DNA of 64,000 nt from Aquipseudomonas guryensis (GCF_014164785.1 NZ_JACJFN010000001.1:434001-498000), one strand, 5' to 3'. Positions 48,786-58,665 are shown, counted from the stretch's first letter. Notes: a model not told the origin generated them from the sequence alone. Numbers and translations are program-made.

Positions 48786-49613
48786 ATGTGGTCATTTCGT
48801 GCCTGGCGCCAGCGCCGCATCCTCGCGCGAGCGCCGTACACCACCCAGCACTGGCAGCAGGTACGCCAGCGTCTGGCGCTGCTCGACGGGCTCAGCGAAG
48901 CCGAGGAACAGCGTCTGTTCCGCCGCGCCGTTCTGTTCCTCCACCACAAGCACCTCAGCGCCCTGCCCGGCGTCGAGCTGAGCCGAGTCGATCGCCTGAC
49001 CCTCGCCGCCCTCGCCGAACTGCCGCTGCTGCACCTGGCTGACCTCGACTGGTACCAGGGCTTCCACGAGATCGTGCTGTACCCGGACGACTTCGTCAGC
49101 CCGCAGCGCCACCGCGACGCCAGTGGTGTGGAACATGAATGGGATGCCGAACACAGCGGCGAGGCCTGGCACCGCGGCCCGGTGATCCTCGCCTGGCCCG
49201 GCGTGCAGGCCAGTGGCGGCTGGGATGGCTACAACCTGGTGATCCACGAGCTGGCGCACAAGCTGGACATGCTAAACGGCGACGCCAACGGCCTGCCGCC
49301 GCTGCACCGCAGCATGCGCATCGATACCTGGGCCGCCACCATGCAGGCCGCCTACGAGCAGATGAACAGCATCCTCGATGCCGATCCCGACGCGCCAACC
49401 GCCATCGATCCCTATGCCGCGGAAAACCCGGCAGAGTTCTTCGCCGTCACCAGCGAATACTTCTTCAGCGCCCCGGATCTGCTGGCCGAGGCCTTCCCGG
49501 CGGTGTACGCCCAGCTCCAGGCCTTCTATCGCCAGGATCCACTGGCCCGCCTGCAGCAACTGCAGGCCAGCCACCCGGACTACCGGGAAAACCAATCCCC
49601 GACCAAAGGCTGA
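48786..49613 (+). CDS. mtfA: M90 zinc peptidase MtfA
   Basis: MtfA is a zinc aminopeptidase that in E. coli binds the repressor Mlc and tunes glucose PTS expression. The 275-residue protein has the metal motif HELAHKLDMLNGD (HExxH) and the third ligand region ENPAEFFAVTSEYFF. ATG 48786 (MWSFRAWRQRR) matches the family start. It lies 78 nt before ppa. Confidence 0.93.
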   Translation: MWSFRAWRQRRILARAPYTTQHWQQVRQRLALLDGLSEAEEQRLFRRAVLFLHHKHLSALPGVELSRVDRLTLAALAELPLLHLADLDWYQGFHEIVLYPDDFVSPQRHRDASGVEHEWDAEHSGEAWHRGPVILAWPGVQASGGWDGYNLVIHELAHKLDMLNGDANGLPPLHRSMRIDTWAATMQAAYEQMNSILDADPDAPTAIDPYAAENPAEFFAVTSEYFFSAPDLLAEAFPAVYAQLQAFYRQDPLARLQQLQASHPDYRENQSPTKG

Positions 49614-49647
49614 GCAACTGGACGTAGTAACGCCGGGAGAATCTGCC

Positions 49648-49653
49648 TATAAT
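49648..49653 (+). promoter_or_regulatory. Candidate -10 box for ppa
   Basis: TATAAT lies 38 nt before the ppa start. The nearest TTGACA-like hexamer (TGGACG) is 23 nt away, too far to be convincing. Confidence 0.4.
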
Positions 49654-49691
49654 CCCGCCACTTTTTTTGGCCCAACCCTGGGGTGTCCACT

Positions 49692-50219
49692 ATGAGCTAC
49701 AGCAAAGTCCCGGCCGGCAAAGACGTGCCGAACGACATCTACGTCGCCATCGAGATTCCGGCCAACCATGCGCCGATCAAGTACGAAATCGATCACGATA
49801 CCGATTGCCTGTTCGTCGATCGTTTCATGGCCACCCCGATGTTCTACCCGGCCAACTACGGTTTCATCCCGCACACCCTGGCCGACGACGGCGACCCGCT
49901 CGACGTGCTGGTCGTGACTCCGTATCCGGTCGCCCCGGGCTCGGTCATCCGCTGCCGTCCGGTTGGCGTGCTGAACATGACCGACGAAGCCGGCGGTGAC
50001 GCCAAGCTGATCGCCGTACCGCACGACAAGCTGACCACCATCTATAAAGATGTACAGGAATACACCGACTTGCCTCCGCTGCTGATCGAGCAGATCAAGC
50101 ACTTCTTCGAGAACTACAAGGATCTCGAGAAGGGCAAGTGGGTCAAGGTCGAAGGCTGGGGCAACGCTGACGAAGCCCGCGCTGCAATTCTGAAGGCGGT
50201 AGCGGCTTACCAAAAATAA
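49692..50219 (+). CDS. ppa: Inorganic pyrophosphatase
   Basis: Family I pyrophosphatase hydrolyses PPi and pulls biosynthetic reactions forward. The 175-residue protein has the active-site stretch [19 protein letters not shown] with the metal-binding aspartates, and the usual KYEIDHD block. ATG 49692 (MSYSKVPAG) is used; the in-frame start three codons earlier is less likely. A strong terminator follows. Confidence 0.97.
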   Translation: MSYSKVPAGKDVPNDIYVAIEIPANHAPIKYEIDHDTDCLFVDRFMATPMFYPANYGFIPHTLADDGDPLDVLVVTPYPVAPGSVIRCRPVGVLNMTDEAGGDAKLIAVPHDKLTTIYKDVQEYTDLPPLLIEQIKHFFENYKDLEKGKWVKVEGWGNADEARAAILKAVAAYQK

Positions 50220-50236
50220 GCCAGTACCACCCCCTG

Positions 50237-50262
50237 AAGGCCGGCCACAAGCCGGCCTTTTT
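50237..50262 (+). terminator. Rho-independent terminator after ppa
   Basis: AAGGCCGGC-CACAA-GCCGGCCTT runs into TTT, a classic terminator 17 nt after the ppa stop. Confidence 0.88.
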
Positions 50263-50284
50263 ATTGCCCGGAGAAAAGTTCTAA

Positions 50285-50700
50285 TCAAGCCTGCGGCATG
50301 CCGAAAACTTGCTGCTGGCATTCCGGGCTTGCGAACTTCGGTGCAACGCAAGCCATCGGCGGCGTATCGCCATTGCAGCAGGCAAACGAAAACGGCCTGC
50401 TCAGTTGCAGGCCGTTTTCGCAAAAAGGGCACGGGATGGATAACCCCGTGAGTGCGCCAACCGGATAGGTCGGTGCGGATGGCGGCAAGCCGCCAGAAGA
50501 GAGATCACTCGACGCCGGGCGGGTAAGCCCCCTGAGCAGGTGCACCAAGTGTGGCGGGCGACCAGCCTCGCTGGTCATCCATCCGGCCAGACGCCTGCGA
50601 CAGCCCCTGGCAACGGCGGTAAGCCGCTTGTAGCAACGCAACGAACAGTGTCCGCTGCGGAATCCGTTACAGCATGCCTCGGCAAGCTTTCAGCCAGCTT
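50285..50700. ncRNA. Highly structured non-coding stretch, possible RNA gene
   Basis: This gap between ppa and putA holds many short hairpins: CACGGG/CCCGTG (50430-50450), GGCGGCAAGCCGCC (50481-50494), GACCAGC/GCTGGTC (50560-50576) and GCGGTAAGCCGC (50616-50627), plus a perfect terminator-like stem at 50388-50421. A 118-codon minus-strand ORF (50285-50641) spans it, but its translation (CPFCENG, ending QQQVFGMPQA) looks like read-through of structured RNA. I cannot name an RNA family. Strand is undecided; the stem is T-rich on both. Confidence 0.35.
50388..50421. terminator. Bidirectional terminator-like stem in the ppa-putA gap
   Basis: CGAAAACGGCCTGC and GCAGGCCGTTTTCG form a perfect 14-bp stem with loop TCAGTT; the A/T blocks give a T-run on either strand. 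Confidence 0.65.
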
Positions 50701-50738
50701 TCCATGGCGCCATCAAGCTGATTGCCGGGCGACGACAA

Positions 50739-50766
50739 CGGTGGATAAGCAGAGCGTTATCCACCG
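50739..50766. repeat. GGTGGATAA palindromic repeat, copy 2
   Basis: CGGTGGATAA and TTATCCACCG pair perfectly around GCAGAGCG. This is the reverse complement of the element at 35493-35520 apart from one loop base and the outermost pair. It lies 15 nt after the putA stop and may act as its terminator. Confidence 0.62.
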
Positions 50767-50781
50767 CCATCACCCAACGAC

Positions 50782-53700
50782 TTAGCCGATGGTCATCAGG
50801 CTGGCGTTCCCGCCGGCCGCCGCGGTGTTCACGCTCAGGGCATGCTCGATCAGCAGGCGCTCCAGCGAGATATCCGTCTCGCCCTTGTTCAGGCCATGCA
50901 CACCGATGATTGCGCCCTTGCGCTGGGCCGCCAGCTGACTGACCTCGCGCAGCTGGTCGGAATCGCCGTGATGCAGGATGGCGTCGAACTCGGCGTCCAC
51001 GCTGGTCCAGTCGGCGACCAGGTCGATGCGTTTCTGCACCTCTTTCGGCAGGCTGGCGAACAGCTCGCGCTGGCTTTCCAGCCACAGGGCGCGGCTGCCC
51101 ACGGCCAGGGTCGCGGCCAGTTGCGCGAGCAGGTCGCCGCGCTCCTCGGCCAGGCCCAGCACGCGCTCACGCGGCAGCAGGCTGTAGGTGTTGCGTTCGC
51201 CGGTCGGGCCGCTGAGCACGTGACAGGTATAGCTCTGCGCCAGCTCGGCGTAGCGCGCACATAGCGCAGCCAGGGCCTGGTCGTGCTTGCTGGCCCACTC
51301 GCTCAGCGCATGCAGGGCTTTTTCCTGCTCGGCCGGACGTGGCAGCGGTTGCACGTTGTCGCCCTTGAGCTGCGCGGCCACCGCCTCCTGCGGACGGGTC
51401 GAGAGCAGGCGATAGAGGTACAGCGGGCCGCCGGCTTTCGGGCCGGTGCCGGACAGACCTTCGCCACCGAACGGCTGCACGCCGACCACGGCACCAACGA
51501 TGTTGCGGTTCACGTACAGGTTGCCGACATGGGCGTTATCCACCACCTGGGCGATGGTTTCGTCGATGCGCGTATGCACGCCGAGGGTCAGACCGTAGCC
51601 GCTGTCGTTGATCTGCTGCAGCAGGTTGCCCAGATCGCTGCGCTGGTAGCGCACCAGGTGCAGCACCGGGCCGAAGATTTCGCGCTGCATCTCGGCGAAG
51701 CTGTCCAGCTCAATCAGAGTCGGCATGACGAAGGTGCCACGCTTGATCTCGTCGCCGCTGACGCGGGCGCTCTGGAACACCTTGCGACCTTTCTCGCGCA
51801 TCTTCTCGATGTGCTGCTCGATATTGCCCTTGGCTTCGGCATCGATCACCGGACCGATGTCAGTGTGCAGGCGCTCCGGCGAACCCATGCGGTATTCGGC
51901 CATGGCGCCCTTGAGCATTTCCACCACGCGGTCGGCCACGTCGGCCTGCACGCACAGCACGCGCAGGGCCGAGCAACGCTGGCCAGCGCTGTCGAAGGCG
52001 GAGTTGACCACGTCGACCACCACCTGTTCGGCCAGTGCCGAGGAGTCGACGATCATCGCGTTGAGGCCGCCGGTTTCGGCGATCAGCGGGATGGTGCGGC
52101 CCTGGGCATCGAGGCGCCCGGCGATGTTGCGCTGGAGGATGCCGGCGACTTCGGTGGAACCGGTGAACATCACCCCACGCACGCGCTCGTCACCCACCAG
52201 GCGCGCGCCGACGGTCTCGCCGCGGCCCGGCAGCAACTGCACGGCACCGGCCGGCACGCCGGCTTCGAGAAGGATGCGCACGGCCTGGGCGGCGATCAGC
52301 GGAGTCTGCTCGGCCGGCTTGGCCAGCACGGTGTTCCCGGCGGCGAGGGCCGCGGCCACCTGGCCGCTGAAGATCGCCAGCGGGAAGTTCCACGGGCTGA
52401 TGCACACCACCGGCCCCAGCGGGCGGTAGTTGTCGTTGCTGAAATACTCACGCGCCTGCGCCGCGTAGTAGCGCAGGAAGTCCACCGCTTCGCGCACTTC
52501 GGCAATGGCATTGGCGAAGGTCTTGCCCGACTCGCGCACCAGCAGGCCCATAAGTTGCTGGATTTCCGCTTCCATCTGGTCGGCGGCGCGATCCAGTACG
52601 GCGGCGCGCTCGCCCGGCAGGGTCGACTGCCAGATCTGCCCGCTGGCCTGGGCGCAGAGGATCGCGCTCTTCACATCGGCTTCGCTGGCTTCATGCACAT
52701 GGCCGACCAGGTCGCGGTGATCGGCCGGGTTGCGCACCGGCTCGGCCGGGCCGGGGTTGGGCGCATCGCAGCCGAGCATCGGCTGGGCCACATACAGGGT
52801 ATTGGTGGAGGACAGCAGCGCCGAGGACAGCGAACCCAGGCGGTGTTCGTTGGCCAGGTCGATGCCACTGGAGTTGGCGCGGGCGGCGCCGTACAGGTCA
52901 CGCGGCAGCGGGATGCGCGGGTGCGGCAGGCCGACAGCGCCTTCCTGGGCGGCCATCTGCTCGACCTGCTCGACCGGGTCGAGCACCAGCTCCTTCAGCG
53001 AGATGCTGTGGTCGGCGATGCGGTTGACGAACGAGGTGTTGGCGCCGTTTTCCAGCAGGCGACGGACCAGGTAGGCGAGCAGGGTTTCATGGCTGCCGAC
53101 CGGGGCATAGATGCGGCACGGACGGTTGAACTTGCCGTCAGCGACCTTGCCCACTACTTGCTCATACAGTGGTTCGCCCATGCCGTGCAGGCACTGGAAC
53201 TCGTACTGACCCGGGTAGTAGTTCTGCCCGGCGATCTGGTAGATGGCCGACAGCGAGTGGGCGTTGTGGGTGGCGAACTGCGGGTAGATGGCTTCCGGTA
53301 CGGCCAGCAGCTTGCGCGCGCAGGCGAGGTAGGAAATGTCGGTGTACGGCTTGCGGGTGTAAACCGGGTAGCCTTCCAGGCCGTTGACCTGGGCCAGCTT
53401 GATTTCGCTGTCCCAGTAGGCGCCCTTGACCAGGCGGATCATCAGGCGGTGACGGCTGCGCTTGGCCAGATCGATGACGTAGTCGATCACGTACGGGCAG
53501 CGCTTCTGGTAAGCCTGAATCACAAAGCCGATGCCGTTCCAGCCGGCCAGCTCCGGGGCGAAGCACAGGCGCTCGAGCAGATCGAGGGAGATTTCCAGGC
53601 GGTCGGCTTCTTCGGCGTCGATGTTCAGGCCGATGTCGTACTGCTTGGCCAGCTTGGTCAGGCCCAGCAGGATCGGGTACAGCTCGTCCATCACGCGGTC

Positions 53701-54720
53701 GTACTGGGCGCGGCTGTAGCGCGGGTGCAGGGCGGAGAGCTTGATCGAGATGCCCGGACCTTCGTAGATGCCACGGCCGTGGGAGGCCTTGCCGATGGCA
53801 TGGATGGCCTGCTCGTAGGAAGCCAGGTAGCGCTTGGCGTCTGCCTCAGTCAGCGCGGCTTCGCCGAGCATGTCGTAGGAGTAGCGGAAGCCTTTGCTCT
53901 CCATGCTGTTGGCGTTGGCCAGGGCCTCACCGATGGTTTCGCCGGTGACGAACTGCTCGCCCATCAGGCGCATGGCCATGTCCACGCCCTTACGGATCAC
54001 CGGCTCGCCGCTCTTACCGATCAGGCGGTTGAGCGAGGACGACAGGCCAGCTTCGTTATGGGTGGCGACCAGCTTGCCGGTGATCAGCAGACCCCAGCTC
54101 GCCGCGTTGACGAACATCGAGGCGCTCTGGCCGAGGTGCTGACTCCAGTTGCCGTTGGCGATCTTGTCGCGGATCAGCGCGTCACGGGTGGCCTTGTCCG
54201 GGATGCGCAGCAGCGCCTCGGCCAGGCACATCAGCGCCACGCCTTCCTGAGACGACAGCGAGAACTCCTGCAGCAGGCCCTGCACCAGGCCCTGGCGGCC
54301 GCTGGCGGTCTTCTGGTTGCGCAGTTTCTCGGCAATGCCGAGGGCCATCTTCTGGGTGGCTTCGGCCTGCTCTTTTGGCAGTCGGGCCTGCTCCAGCAGC
54401 ATCGGCAGCGCCTCGGTTTCCGGGCGGCGATAGGCGGAGGTGATGGCGGCGCGCAGCACCGACTGCGGCAGGATGCTTTCGGCGAAATCGAGGAATACCT
54501 GCAGGCCTTGCTCGCTCAGCGCGTCGACCGACTCTTCACCGGCAGCAGCGGCCAGGCCGGAATGCTCGGCCGGGGTCAGACCGCCTTCGACCTGCTCCAG
54601 GTAGTTGAAGATCGCCTGCTTGATCAGCCAGTGCGGGGTGCGGTCGAGGGAGTGGGCAGCTTGCTTGAGACGCTCGCGGGTGGCGTCGTCGAGTTTTACG
54701 CCAAGGGTAGTAGTGGCCAT
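50782..54720 (-). CDS. putA: Trifunctional PutA: proline repressor, proline dehydrogenase, P5C dehydrogenase
   Basis: PutA oxidises proline to glutamate in two steps. The 1312-residue protein has an N-terminal ribbon-helix-helix DNA-binding domain (residues 1-48, TTTLGVKLDDATRERLK), a FAD proline dehydrogenase barrel (GPGISIKLSALHPRY, NIDAEEADRLE, LVKGAYWDSEI) and an ALDH domain with catalytic Glu in IAETGGLNAM and Cys in SAGQRCSALRV. A C-terminal ALDH-like extension follows. ATG 54720 is used, keeping the RHH at the start. Upstream GTTGCA motifs suggest autoregulation. No putP transporter gene is adjacent. Confidence 0.97.
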   Translation of the reverse strand: MATTTLGVKLDDATRERLKQAAHSLDRTPHWLIKQAIFNYLEQVEGGLTPAEHSGLAAAAGEESVDALSEQGLQVFLDFAESILPQSVLRAAITSAYRRPETEALPMLLEQARLPKEQAEATQKMALGIAEKLRNQKTASGRQGLVQGLLQEFSLSSQEGVALMCLAEALLRIPDKATRDALIRDKIANGNWSQHLGQSASMFVNAASWGLLITGKLVATHNEAGLSSSLNRLIGKSGEPVIRKGVDMAMRLMGEQFVTGETIGEALANANSMESKGFRYSYDMLGEAALTEADAKRYLASYEQAIHAIGKASHGRGIYEGPGISIKLSALHPRYSRAQYDRVMDELYPILLGLTKLAKQYDIGLNIDAEEADRLEISLDLLERLCFAPELAGWNGIGFVIQAYQKRCPYVIDYVIDLAKRSRHRLMIRLVKGAYWDSEIKLAQVNGLEGYPVYTRKPYTDISYLACARKLLAVPEAIYPQFATHNAHSLSAIYQIAGQNYYPGQYEFQCLHGMGEPLYEQVVGKVADGKFNRPCRIYAPVGSHETLLAYLVRRLLENGANTSFVNRIADHSISLKELVLDPVEQVEQMAAQEGAVGLPHPRIPLPRDLYGAARANSSGIDLANEHRLGSLSSALLSSTNTLYVAQPMLGCDAPNPGPAEPVRNPADHRDLVGHVHEASEADVKSAILCAQASGQIWQSTLPGERAAVLDRAADQMEAEIQQLMGLLVRESGKTFANAIAEVREAVDFLRYYAAQAREYFSNDNYRPLGPVVCISPWNFPLAIFSGQVAAALAAGNTVLAKPAEQTPLIAAQAVRILLEAGVPAGAVQLLPGRGETVGARLVGDERVRGVMFTGSTEVAGILQRNIAGRLDAQGRTIPLIAETGGLNAMIVDSSALAEQVVVDVVNSAFDSAGQRCSALRVLCVQADVADRVVEMLKGAMAEYRMGSPERLHTDIGPVIDAEAKGNIEQHIEKMREKGRKVFQSARVSGDEIKRGTFVMPTLIELDSFAEMQREIFGPVLHLVRYQRSDLGNLLQQINDSGYGLTLGVHTRIDETIAQVVDNAHVGNLYVNRNIVGAVVGVQPFGGEGLSGTGPKAGGPLYLYRLLSTRPQEAVAAQLKGDNVQPLPRPAEQEKALHALSEWASKHDQALAALCARYAELAQSYTCHVLSGPTGERNTYSLLPRERVLGLAEERGDLLAQLAATLAVGSRALWLESQRELFASLPKEVQKRIDLVADWTSVDAEFDAILHHGDSDQLREVSQLAAQRKGAIIGVHGLNKGETDISLERLLIEHALSVNTAAAGGNASLMTIG

Positions 54721-54788
54721 TGGTTTTCCTATCTGGGGTAGTGCGCTGCTGGCGCGTGGCGAAAGAGTAACCCCCAAACAAACAAAGG

Positions 54789-54935
54789 TGCAACCTTGTG
54801 CAACCGCACATTAGACTAATTGGTCACAACACCCAGCAAACAACCCAAAGCCTCTGGAATAAAGAGCTGCAGGAGTGCAACCCGAGACTCGATGTTCACC
54901 ATTGAACATGCAAACCTAGCTGCGAGCCAGTTGCA
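54789..54935. promoter_or_regulatory. Cluster of four GTTGCA motifs (candidate PutA operators)
   Basis: TGCAAC occurs at 54789-54794, 54799-54804 and 54876-54881, and GTTGCA at 54930-54935, all upstream of putA. E. coli PutA binds GTTGCA through its RHH domain. Four hits in about 150 bp is far above chance (roughly 0.07 expected on both strands at equal base frequencies). The rest of 54721-55140 holds no gene; TGCACCCACCTG occurs twice (54932-54943 and 54988-54999). Confidence 0.7.
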
Positions 54936-55140
54936 CCCACCTGCCACCGACAGCGCACAGCACCAACAGATCTGTCGACCGATAGGCTGCACCCACCTGT
55001 ATGGCATAGCCTCGCGACGGGTATTGGGCAAGTAACACCGACAGGTGTCAGCAGGCGCAGTGCAGGCAAGACCTAGTGCGCCGTCGTGCCGCCTCAGCCC
55101 CCGCCGGGTGCAGCAAGGCCCTGCGTAGCCCCAGGTGCCC

Positions 55141-56055
55141 CTACGAGCAAGCGGCGTGCAATTCACCCAGCGGCAGCACGGTAACGCTGACTTCCGGGTC
55201 GTGACTGCCACCACCGAGGATCACCCCGCGCAGCGGAGAAACATCGGTGAAGTCGCGACCCCAGCCGAGGGTGATGTGCTCCTGCGCCGGCAGCAGGTTG
55301 TTGGTCGGATCGAAATCCACCCAACCCTGGCGCGGACAGTACACCGAGACCCAGGCGTGCGAGGCGTCGGCACCGATCAGCCGCGGCTGGCCGGGTGGCG
55401 GCTGGGTCAGCAGGTAGCCACTGACGTAGCGCGCGGCCAGGCCGCGTGAACGCAGACAGGCGAGCATCAGGTGGGCGAAGTCCTGACACACCCCGCGGCG
55501 CTCCTCCAGCACCTGCAGCAACGGGGTCGCCACCTGGGTGGCTTCGTCGTCGAAGGTGAATTCGTCGAAGATCTTATTCATCAGTGCGCGCACCGCCAGC
55601 AGCAGCGGCCGCCCCGGCGGGAAGCAGTCGGCGGCGAAGGCAGCGAAAGCCTGCTTGAGGTGCACATAGGGTGACTGGAAGCGGTAGCGCATGGCCTCCA
55701 GCAGCTCCCCCGACAAGGCCTGCCCGGAGTAGCCGAGTGCCGCGCAGACAGCCTCCCAGGGCTGCGAGTCGACTAGATCGAGCAGCGGCCGCGCGAGTAC
55801 CTCGACGCGCAGCCGGGCACTCACGCGCAGCTCGTCGTGCGGGCGCTCGAAGGCCAGGCGGGTCAGCGGATTACCGTACACATCGAGACCATCCTGGCGC
55901 TTGCTCGGCTGCGGACCGACCTGCAGCAGGCGCTCGCTGCAACGCTGCCAGGGACATTCGCGCGGCCACAGATGCGCCAGCTGCTGGGCCAGGGACACCG
56001 GCGCCGAGTAGCGGTAATGGGTGTCATGGAGAATCTGGTAGTGGGCGCTGCTCAT
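55141..56055 (-). CDS. Transglutaminase-like cysteine protease/ligase
   Basis: This 304-residue protein has a Bact_transglu_N domain (YQILHDTHYRYSAPV) and a transglutaminase core with the full triad: Cys in ERRGVCQDFAHL, His in ADASHAWVSV and Asp in GWVDFDPTNN. It is cytosolic, with no signal. It overlaps the end of the ATP-grasp gene by 4 nt, so it is the third gene of the 61965-55141 operon. Confidence 0.88.
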   Translation of the reverse strand: MSSAHYQILHDTHYRYSAPVSLAQQLAHLWPRECPWQRCSERLLQVGPQPSKRQDGLDVYGNPLTRLAFERPHDELRVSARLRVEVLARPLLDLVDSQPWEAVCAALGYSGQALSGELLEAMRYRFQSPYVHLKQAFAAFAADCFPPGRPLLLAVRALMNKIFDEFTFDDEATQVATPLLQVLEERRGVCQDFAHLMLACLRSRGLAARYVSGYLLTQPPPGQPRLIGADASHAWVSVYCPRQGWVDFDPTNNLLPAQEHITLGWGRDFTDVSPLRGVILGGGSHDPEVSVTVLPLGELHAACS

Positions 56056-58547
56056 GACGAGAGTGTCCCGCGACTGGCATCCACATGCACGAAGAAGCGC
56101 AGGCCGAGCTGATCGGAAACCTGTCCGGCCGCGCCGACTATCTGCAGCAGCAGGTCGGCCAGACCGCCAAGCACCGCACGCACCCCGGACTGGCCGAACA
56201 GCGGATTCTCCAGGCTGGCCAGGTTGAAGCCGGCCAGCTTCTGCTCCAGCTCGACCAGGCGACTGTCGGCACTGAAGCCGAAGCTGTCCTGCAGGCGCTC
56301 CAGCGAACGCAGCAGGGTGCGCAGCTGGAACAGCACGGCATGCGGGTTCTGCTCGTCGAGCAGGAGCAGGTCGAGCACCGGGATCAGCTGCGCCGAGGCC
56401 AGGTAGCGGGTGCGGTAGGTGATGCTACTGTTGCCCAGCTCCAGCAACCACTCCAGCGCCGACTGGTCATGCACGGCCCGGCTGCGGAGGAACTCGGCGA
56501 TGCTCTCGGCAAGGAACTGCAGGCGCTCGATGCAGCGGCCGAGCATGAGGAAGCGCCAGCCATCGTCGCGAGTCATGTCGTCGAGGGCGAAGCCGGACAG
56601 CGCCGCCAGCGACATCAGCAGGCGATTGAGAAACTCCAGCAGCTCGCCGAAGTCAGCCTGCTGCGCTTCCAGGGCCTGGGCCTCGCGCTGCAGCTCGATC
56701 AGCGCCTGCCAGTTCTCCCGTGACAGCTTGCCGCGCACGCTGCCCGCCGCCCACTGCAGGCGCTGCAGGTTGGCGCGCAGGCTGGCCGGCCAATCGGCAC
56801 CGAGCACGGCCTGCAGCAGGCGCTGCTCCAGTGAGCCCTCTGCAGCACCGGGCAGCAGGCCGAGGCTTTCGCCCAGGGCCAGGGCGGTCTGCAGGGCTTG
56901 CGGGTCATCGTCATCGTCGACGTAACGGGCCAGCATGATGCGCAGCAGGCGCGCGCCATCCTCGCAGCGCGAGCTGTAGCGGCCGAACCAGAACAGGTTT
57001 TCCACCACTCTTGAGGGTAGGTAGGGGTCGCTGCGCACCAGGTCGGCCACGCCGAGCGGCCGCAGCCACTGCCAGGGCTCGCCACCGGCATGGCGTTCAC
57101 CGAGCACCCAGGTGTCCTTGCTCGCCCCGCCGCGCTGCATCGACACCACTTCGGCGTCGGCCTCGGCCGCCACCCGGGTCAGGCCGCCGGGCAGCACCCG
57201 GTAGCCGTCGGCGCTGGCCACAGCGAATACGCGCATGCCGATGGCGCGCGGCGCCAGCTTGCCCTCCTCGCCTTGCCACACCGGCGCCTGCGACAGCTGC
57301 GCCAGGGCCTGGGCCACGTAGGCATAGGGCCGCGCCTTGAGGCGCTCGGCCAGCTGCGCGCGCTGCGCCTGGTCGAGGTCGCGGCCAAACAGCGGGGCGA
57401 AGCTCTGCGAGGGGAAGCTGGGGCGCACCAGCAATTCGTCGAGCTTCTCCAGGGCCTCATCCAGCACCGGTGGCTCGCCGCACCACCAGCTGGCGATGGA
57501 CGGCAGCAGTAGTTCCTCGCCGAGCAGCTTCTCGGCAATCGCCGGCAGGAAACCGGGCAGGCCGGGGGATTCCAGCACGCCGCTGCCGAGGGCATTGGCC
57601 ACCAGCACATTGCCCTGGCGCACCGCTTCGAGCAGGCCGGGCACGCCGAGGGCGGAGTCGGTGCGCAGCTCCAGCGGATCGCAGAAGTCATCGTCCAGGC
57701 GGCGCAGCACGGCATGCACGCGGCGCAGGCCGGCCAGGGTCTTGAGGTAGACACAGGCGTCGCGCACGGTCAGGTCGCTGCCTTCGACCAGCGGATAGCC
57801 GAGCTGGCGGGCCAGGTACAGGTGCTCGAAATAGCTTTCGTTGAAGCGCCCCGGGGTCAGCAGCACCACCAGCGGCGTTTCACCACCGTCCACCGGCGCC
57901 TGGCGCGCCAGGGTGTCCTGCAGGGTGCGGAAGAAGCCGGCCAGGTACTGCACGCGCAGGTCGCGGTACAGCTCGGGGAAGGCGCGCGAGATGATTTGCC
58001 GGTTCTCCAGTGCGTAGCCGGCACCGGAGGGGGCCTGGGTACGATCGGCGGTGACCCACCAGCGACCATCCGGCGCCCGCGCCAGGTCGACCGCGTACAA
58101 GTGCAGGAAGGTGCCGCCGGGCGGCTGGATGCCCTGGCACGGCCAGAGGAAGTTGTCGTGACCGAACACCAGTTCGGCCGGCAGCAGGCCGTCGCTGAGC
58201 AGTTGCTGCGGGCCGTACAGATCGGCCAGCACGGCATTCAGCAGGGTCGCGCGCTGGGCCACGCCGGCGGCGATGGTCTGCCACTCCTCGGCGGGGATCA
58301 CGTTGGGCAGCAGGTCCAGCTCCCAGGGACGGTCGGCGCCATCCGGGTCGGCATAGACGTTGTAGGTCACGCCGTTTTCCTGGATCTGCCGGGTCAGCAG
58401 GGCCTGGCGCTGCTGCAGCTGCGCCGGGCTGCTGCGCTGCAGCTGTTCGAACAGCCGCCGCCAGTGCGGGCGGATGCCACCCTTGGCGTCGAGCAGTTCG
58501 TGGTAGGCCGCATCGGGCTGCGGATAATCGGCAAGCAGGTCAGGCAT
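56052..58547 (-). CDS. Circularly permuted ATP-grasp / alpha-E fusion protein
   Basis: The 831-residue protein has an N-terminal half (about 1-480) that is a circularly permuted ATP-grasp (DUF404/DUF407 type: NGVTYNVYADPDGADRPWELD in parts, LVVLLTPGRFNESYFEHLYLA) and a C-terminal half (about 510-830) that is the all-helical alpha-E domain (DUF403: VVENLFWFGRYSSRCEDGARL). In many bacteria these are two genes; here they are one chain. The family is predicted to form amide bonds on peptides. ATG 58547 (MPDLLADYPQPD) is used. Confidence 0.87.
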   Translation of the reverse strand: MPDLLADYPQPDAAYHELLDAKGGIRPHWRRLFEQLQRSSPAQLQQRQALLTRQIQENGVTYNVYADPDGADRPWELDLLPNVIPAEEWQTIAAGVAQRATLLNAVLADLYGPQQLLSDGLLPAELVFGHDNFLWPCQGIQPPGGTFLHLYAVDLARAPDGRWWVTADRTQAPSGAGYALENRQIISRAFPELYRDLRVQYLAGFFRTLQDTLARQAPVDGGETPLVVLLTPGRFNESYFEHLYLARQLGYPLVEGSDLTVRDACVYLKTLAGLRRVHAVLRRLDDDFCDPLELRTDSALGVPGLLEAVRQGNVLVANALGSGVLESPGLPGFLPAIAEKLLGEELLLPSIASWWCGEPPVLDEALEKLDELLVRPSFPSQSFAPLFGRDLDQAQRAQLAERLKARPYAYVAQALAQLSQAPVWQGEEGKLAPRAIGMRVFAVASADGYRVLPGGLTRVAAEADAEVVSMQRGGASKDTWVLGERHAGGEPWQWLRPLGVADLVRSDPYLPSRVVENLFWFGRYSSRCEDGARLLRIMLARYVDDDDDPQALQTALALGESLGLLPGAAEGSLEQRLLQAVLGADWPASLRANLQRLQWAAGSVRGKLSRENWQALIELQREAQALEAQQADFGELLEFLNRLLMSLAALSGFALDDMTRDDGWRFLMLGRCIERLQFLAESIAEFLRSRAVHDQSALEWLLELGNSSITYRTRYLASAQLIPVLDLLLLDEQNPHAVLFQLRTLLRSLERLQDSFGFSADSRLVELEQKLAGFNLASLENPLFGQSGVRAVLGGLADLLLQIVGAAGQVSDQLGLRFFVHVDASRGTLSS

Positions 58548-58665
58548 GTAAATCTCGGCAGTCAGCTGATGGTGCCCACGCTCCAGCGTGGGCACCCCTC
58601 TCGGCAGACACGGAGCGTCCGGCCAGGCATTCCCACGCAGCGCGCGGCAACGATCAGATCAAGAG

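Noticed and set aside
51283..54741. 1152-codon open frame on the plus strand
   Set aside because: It is antisense to putA, whose translation matches PutA domain by domain. Long antisense frames are expected in GC-rich genes.
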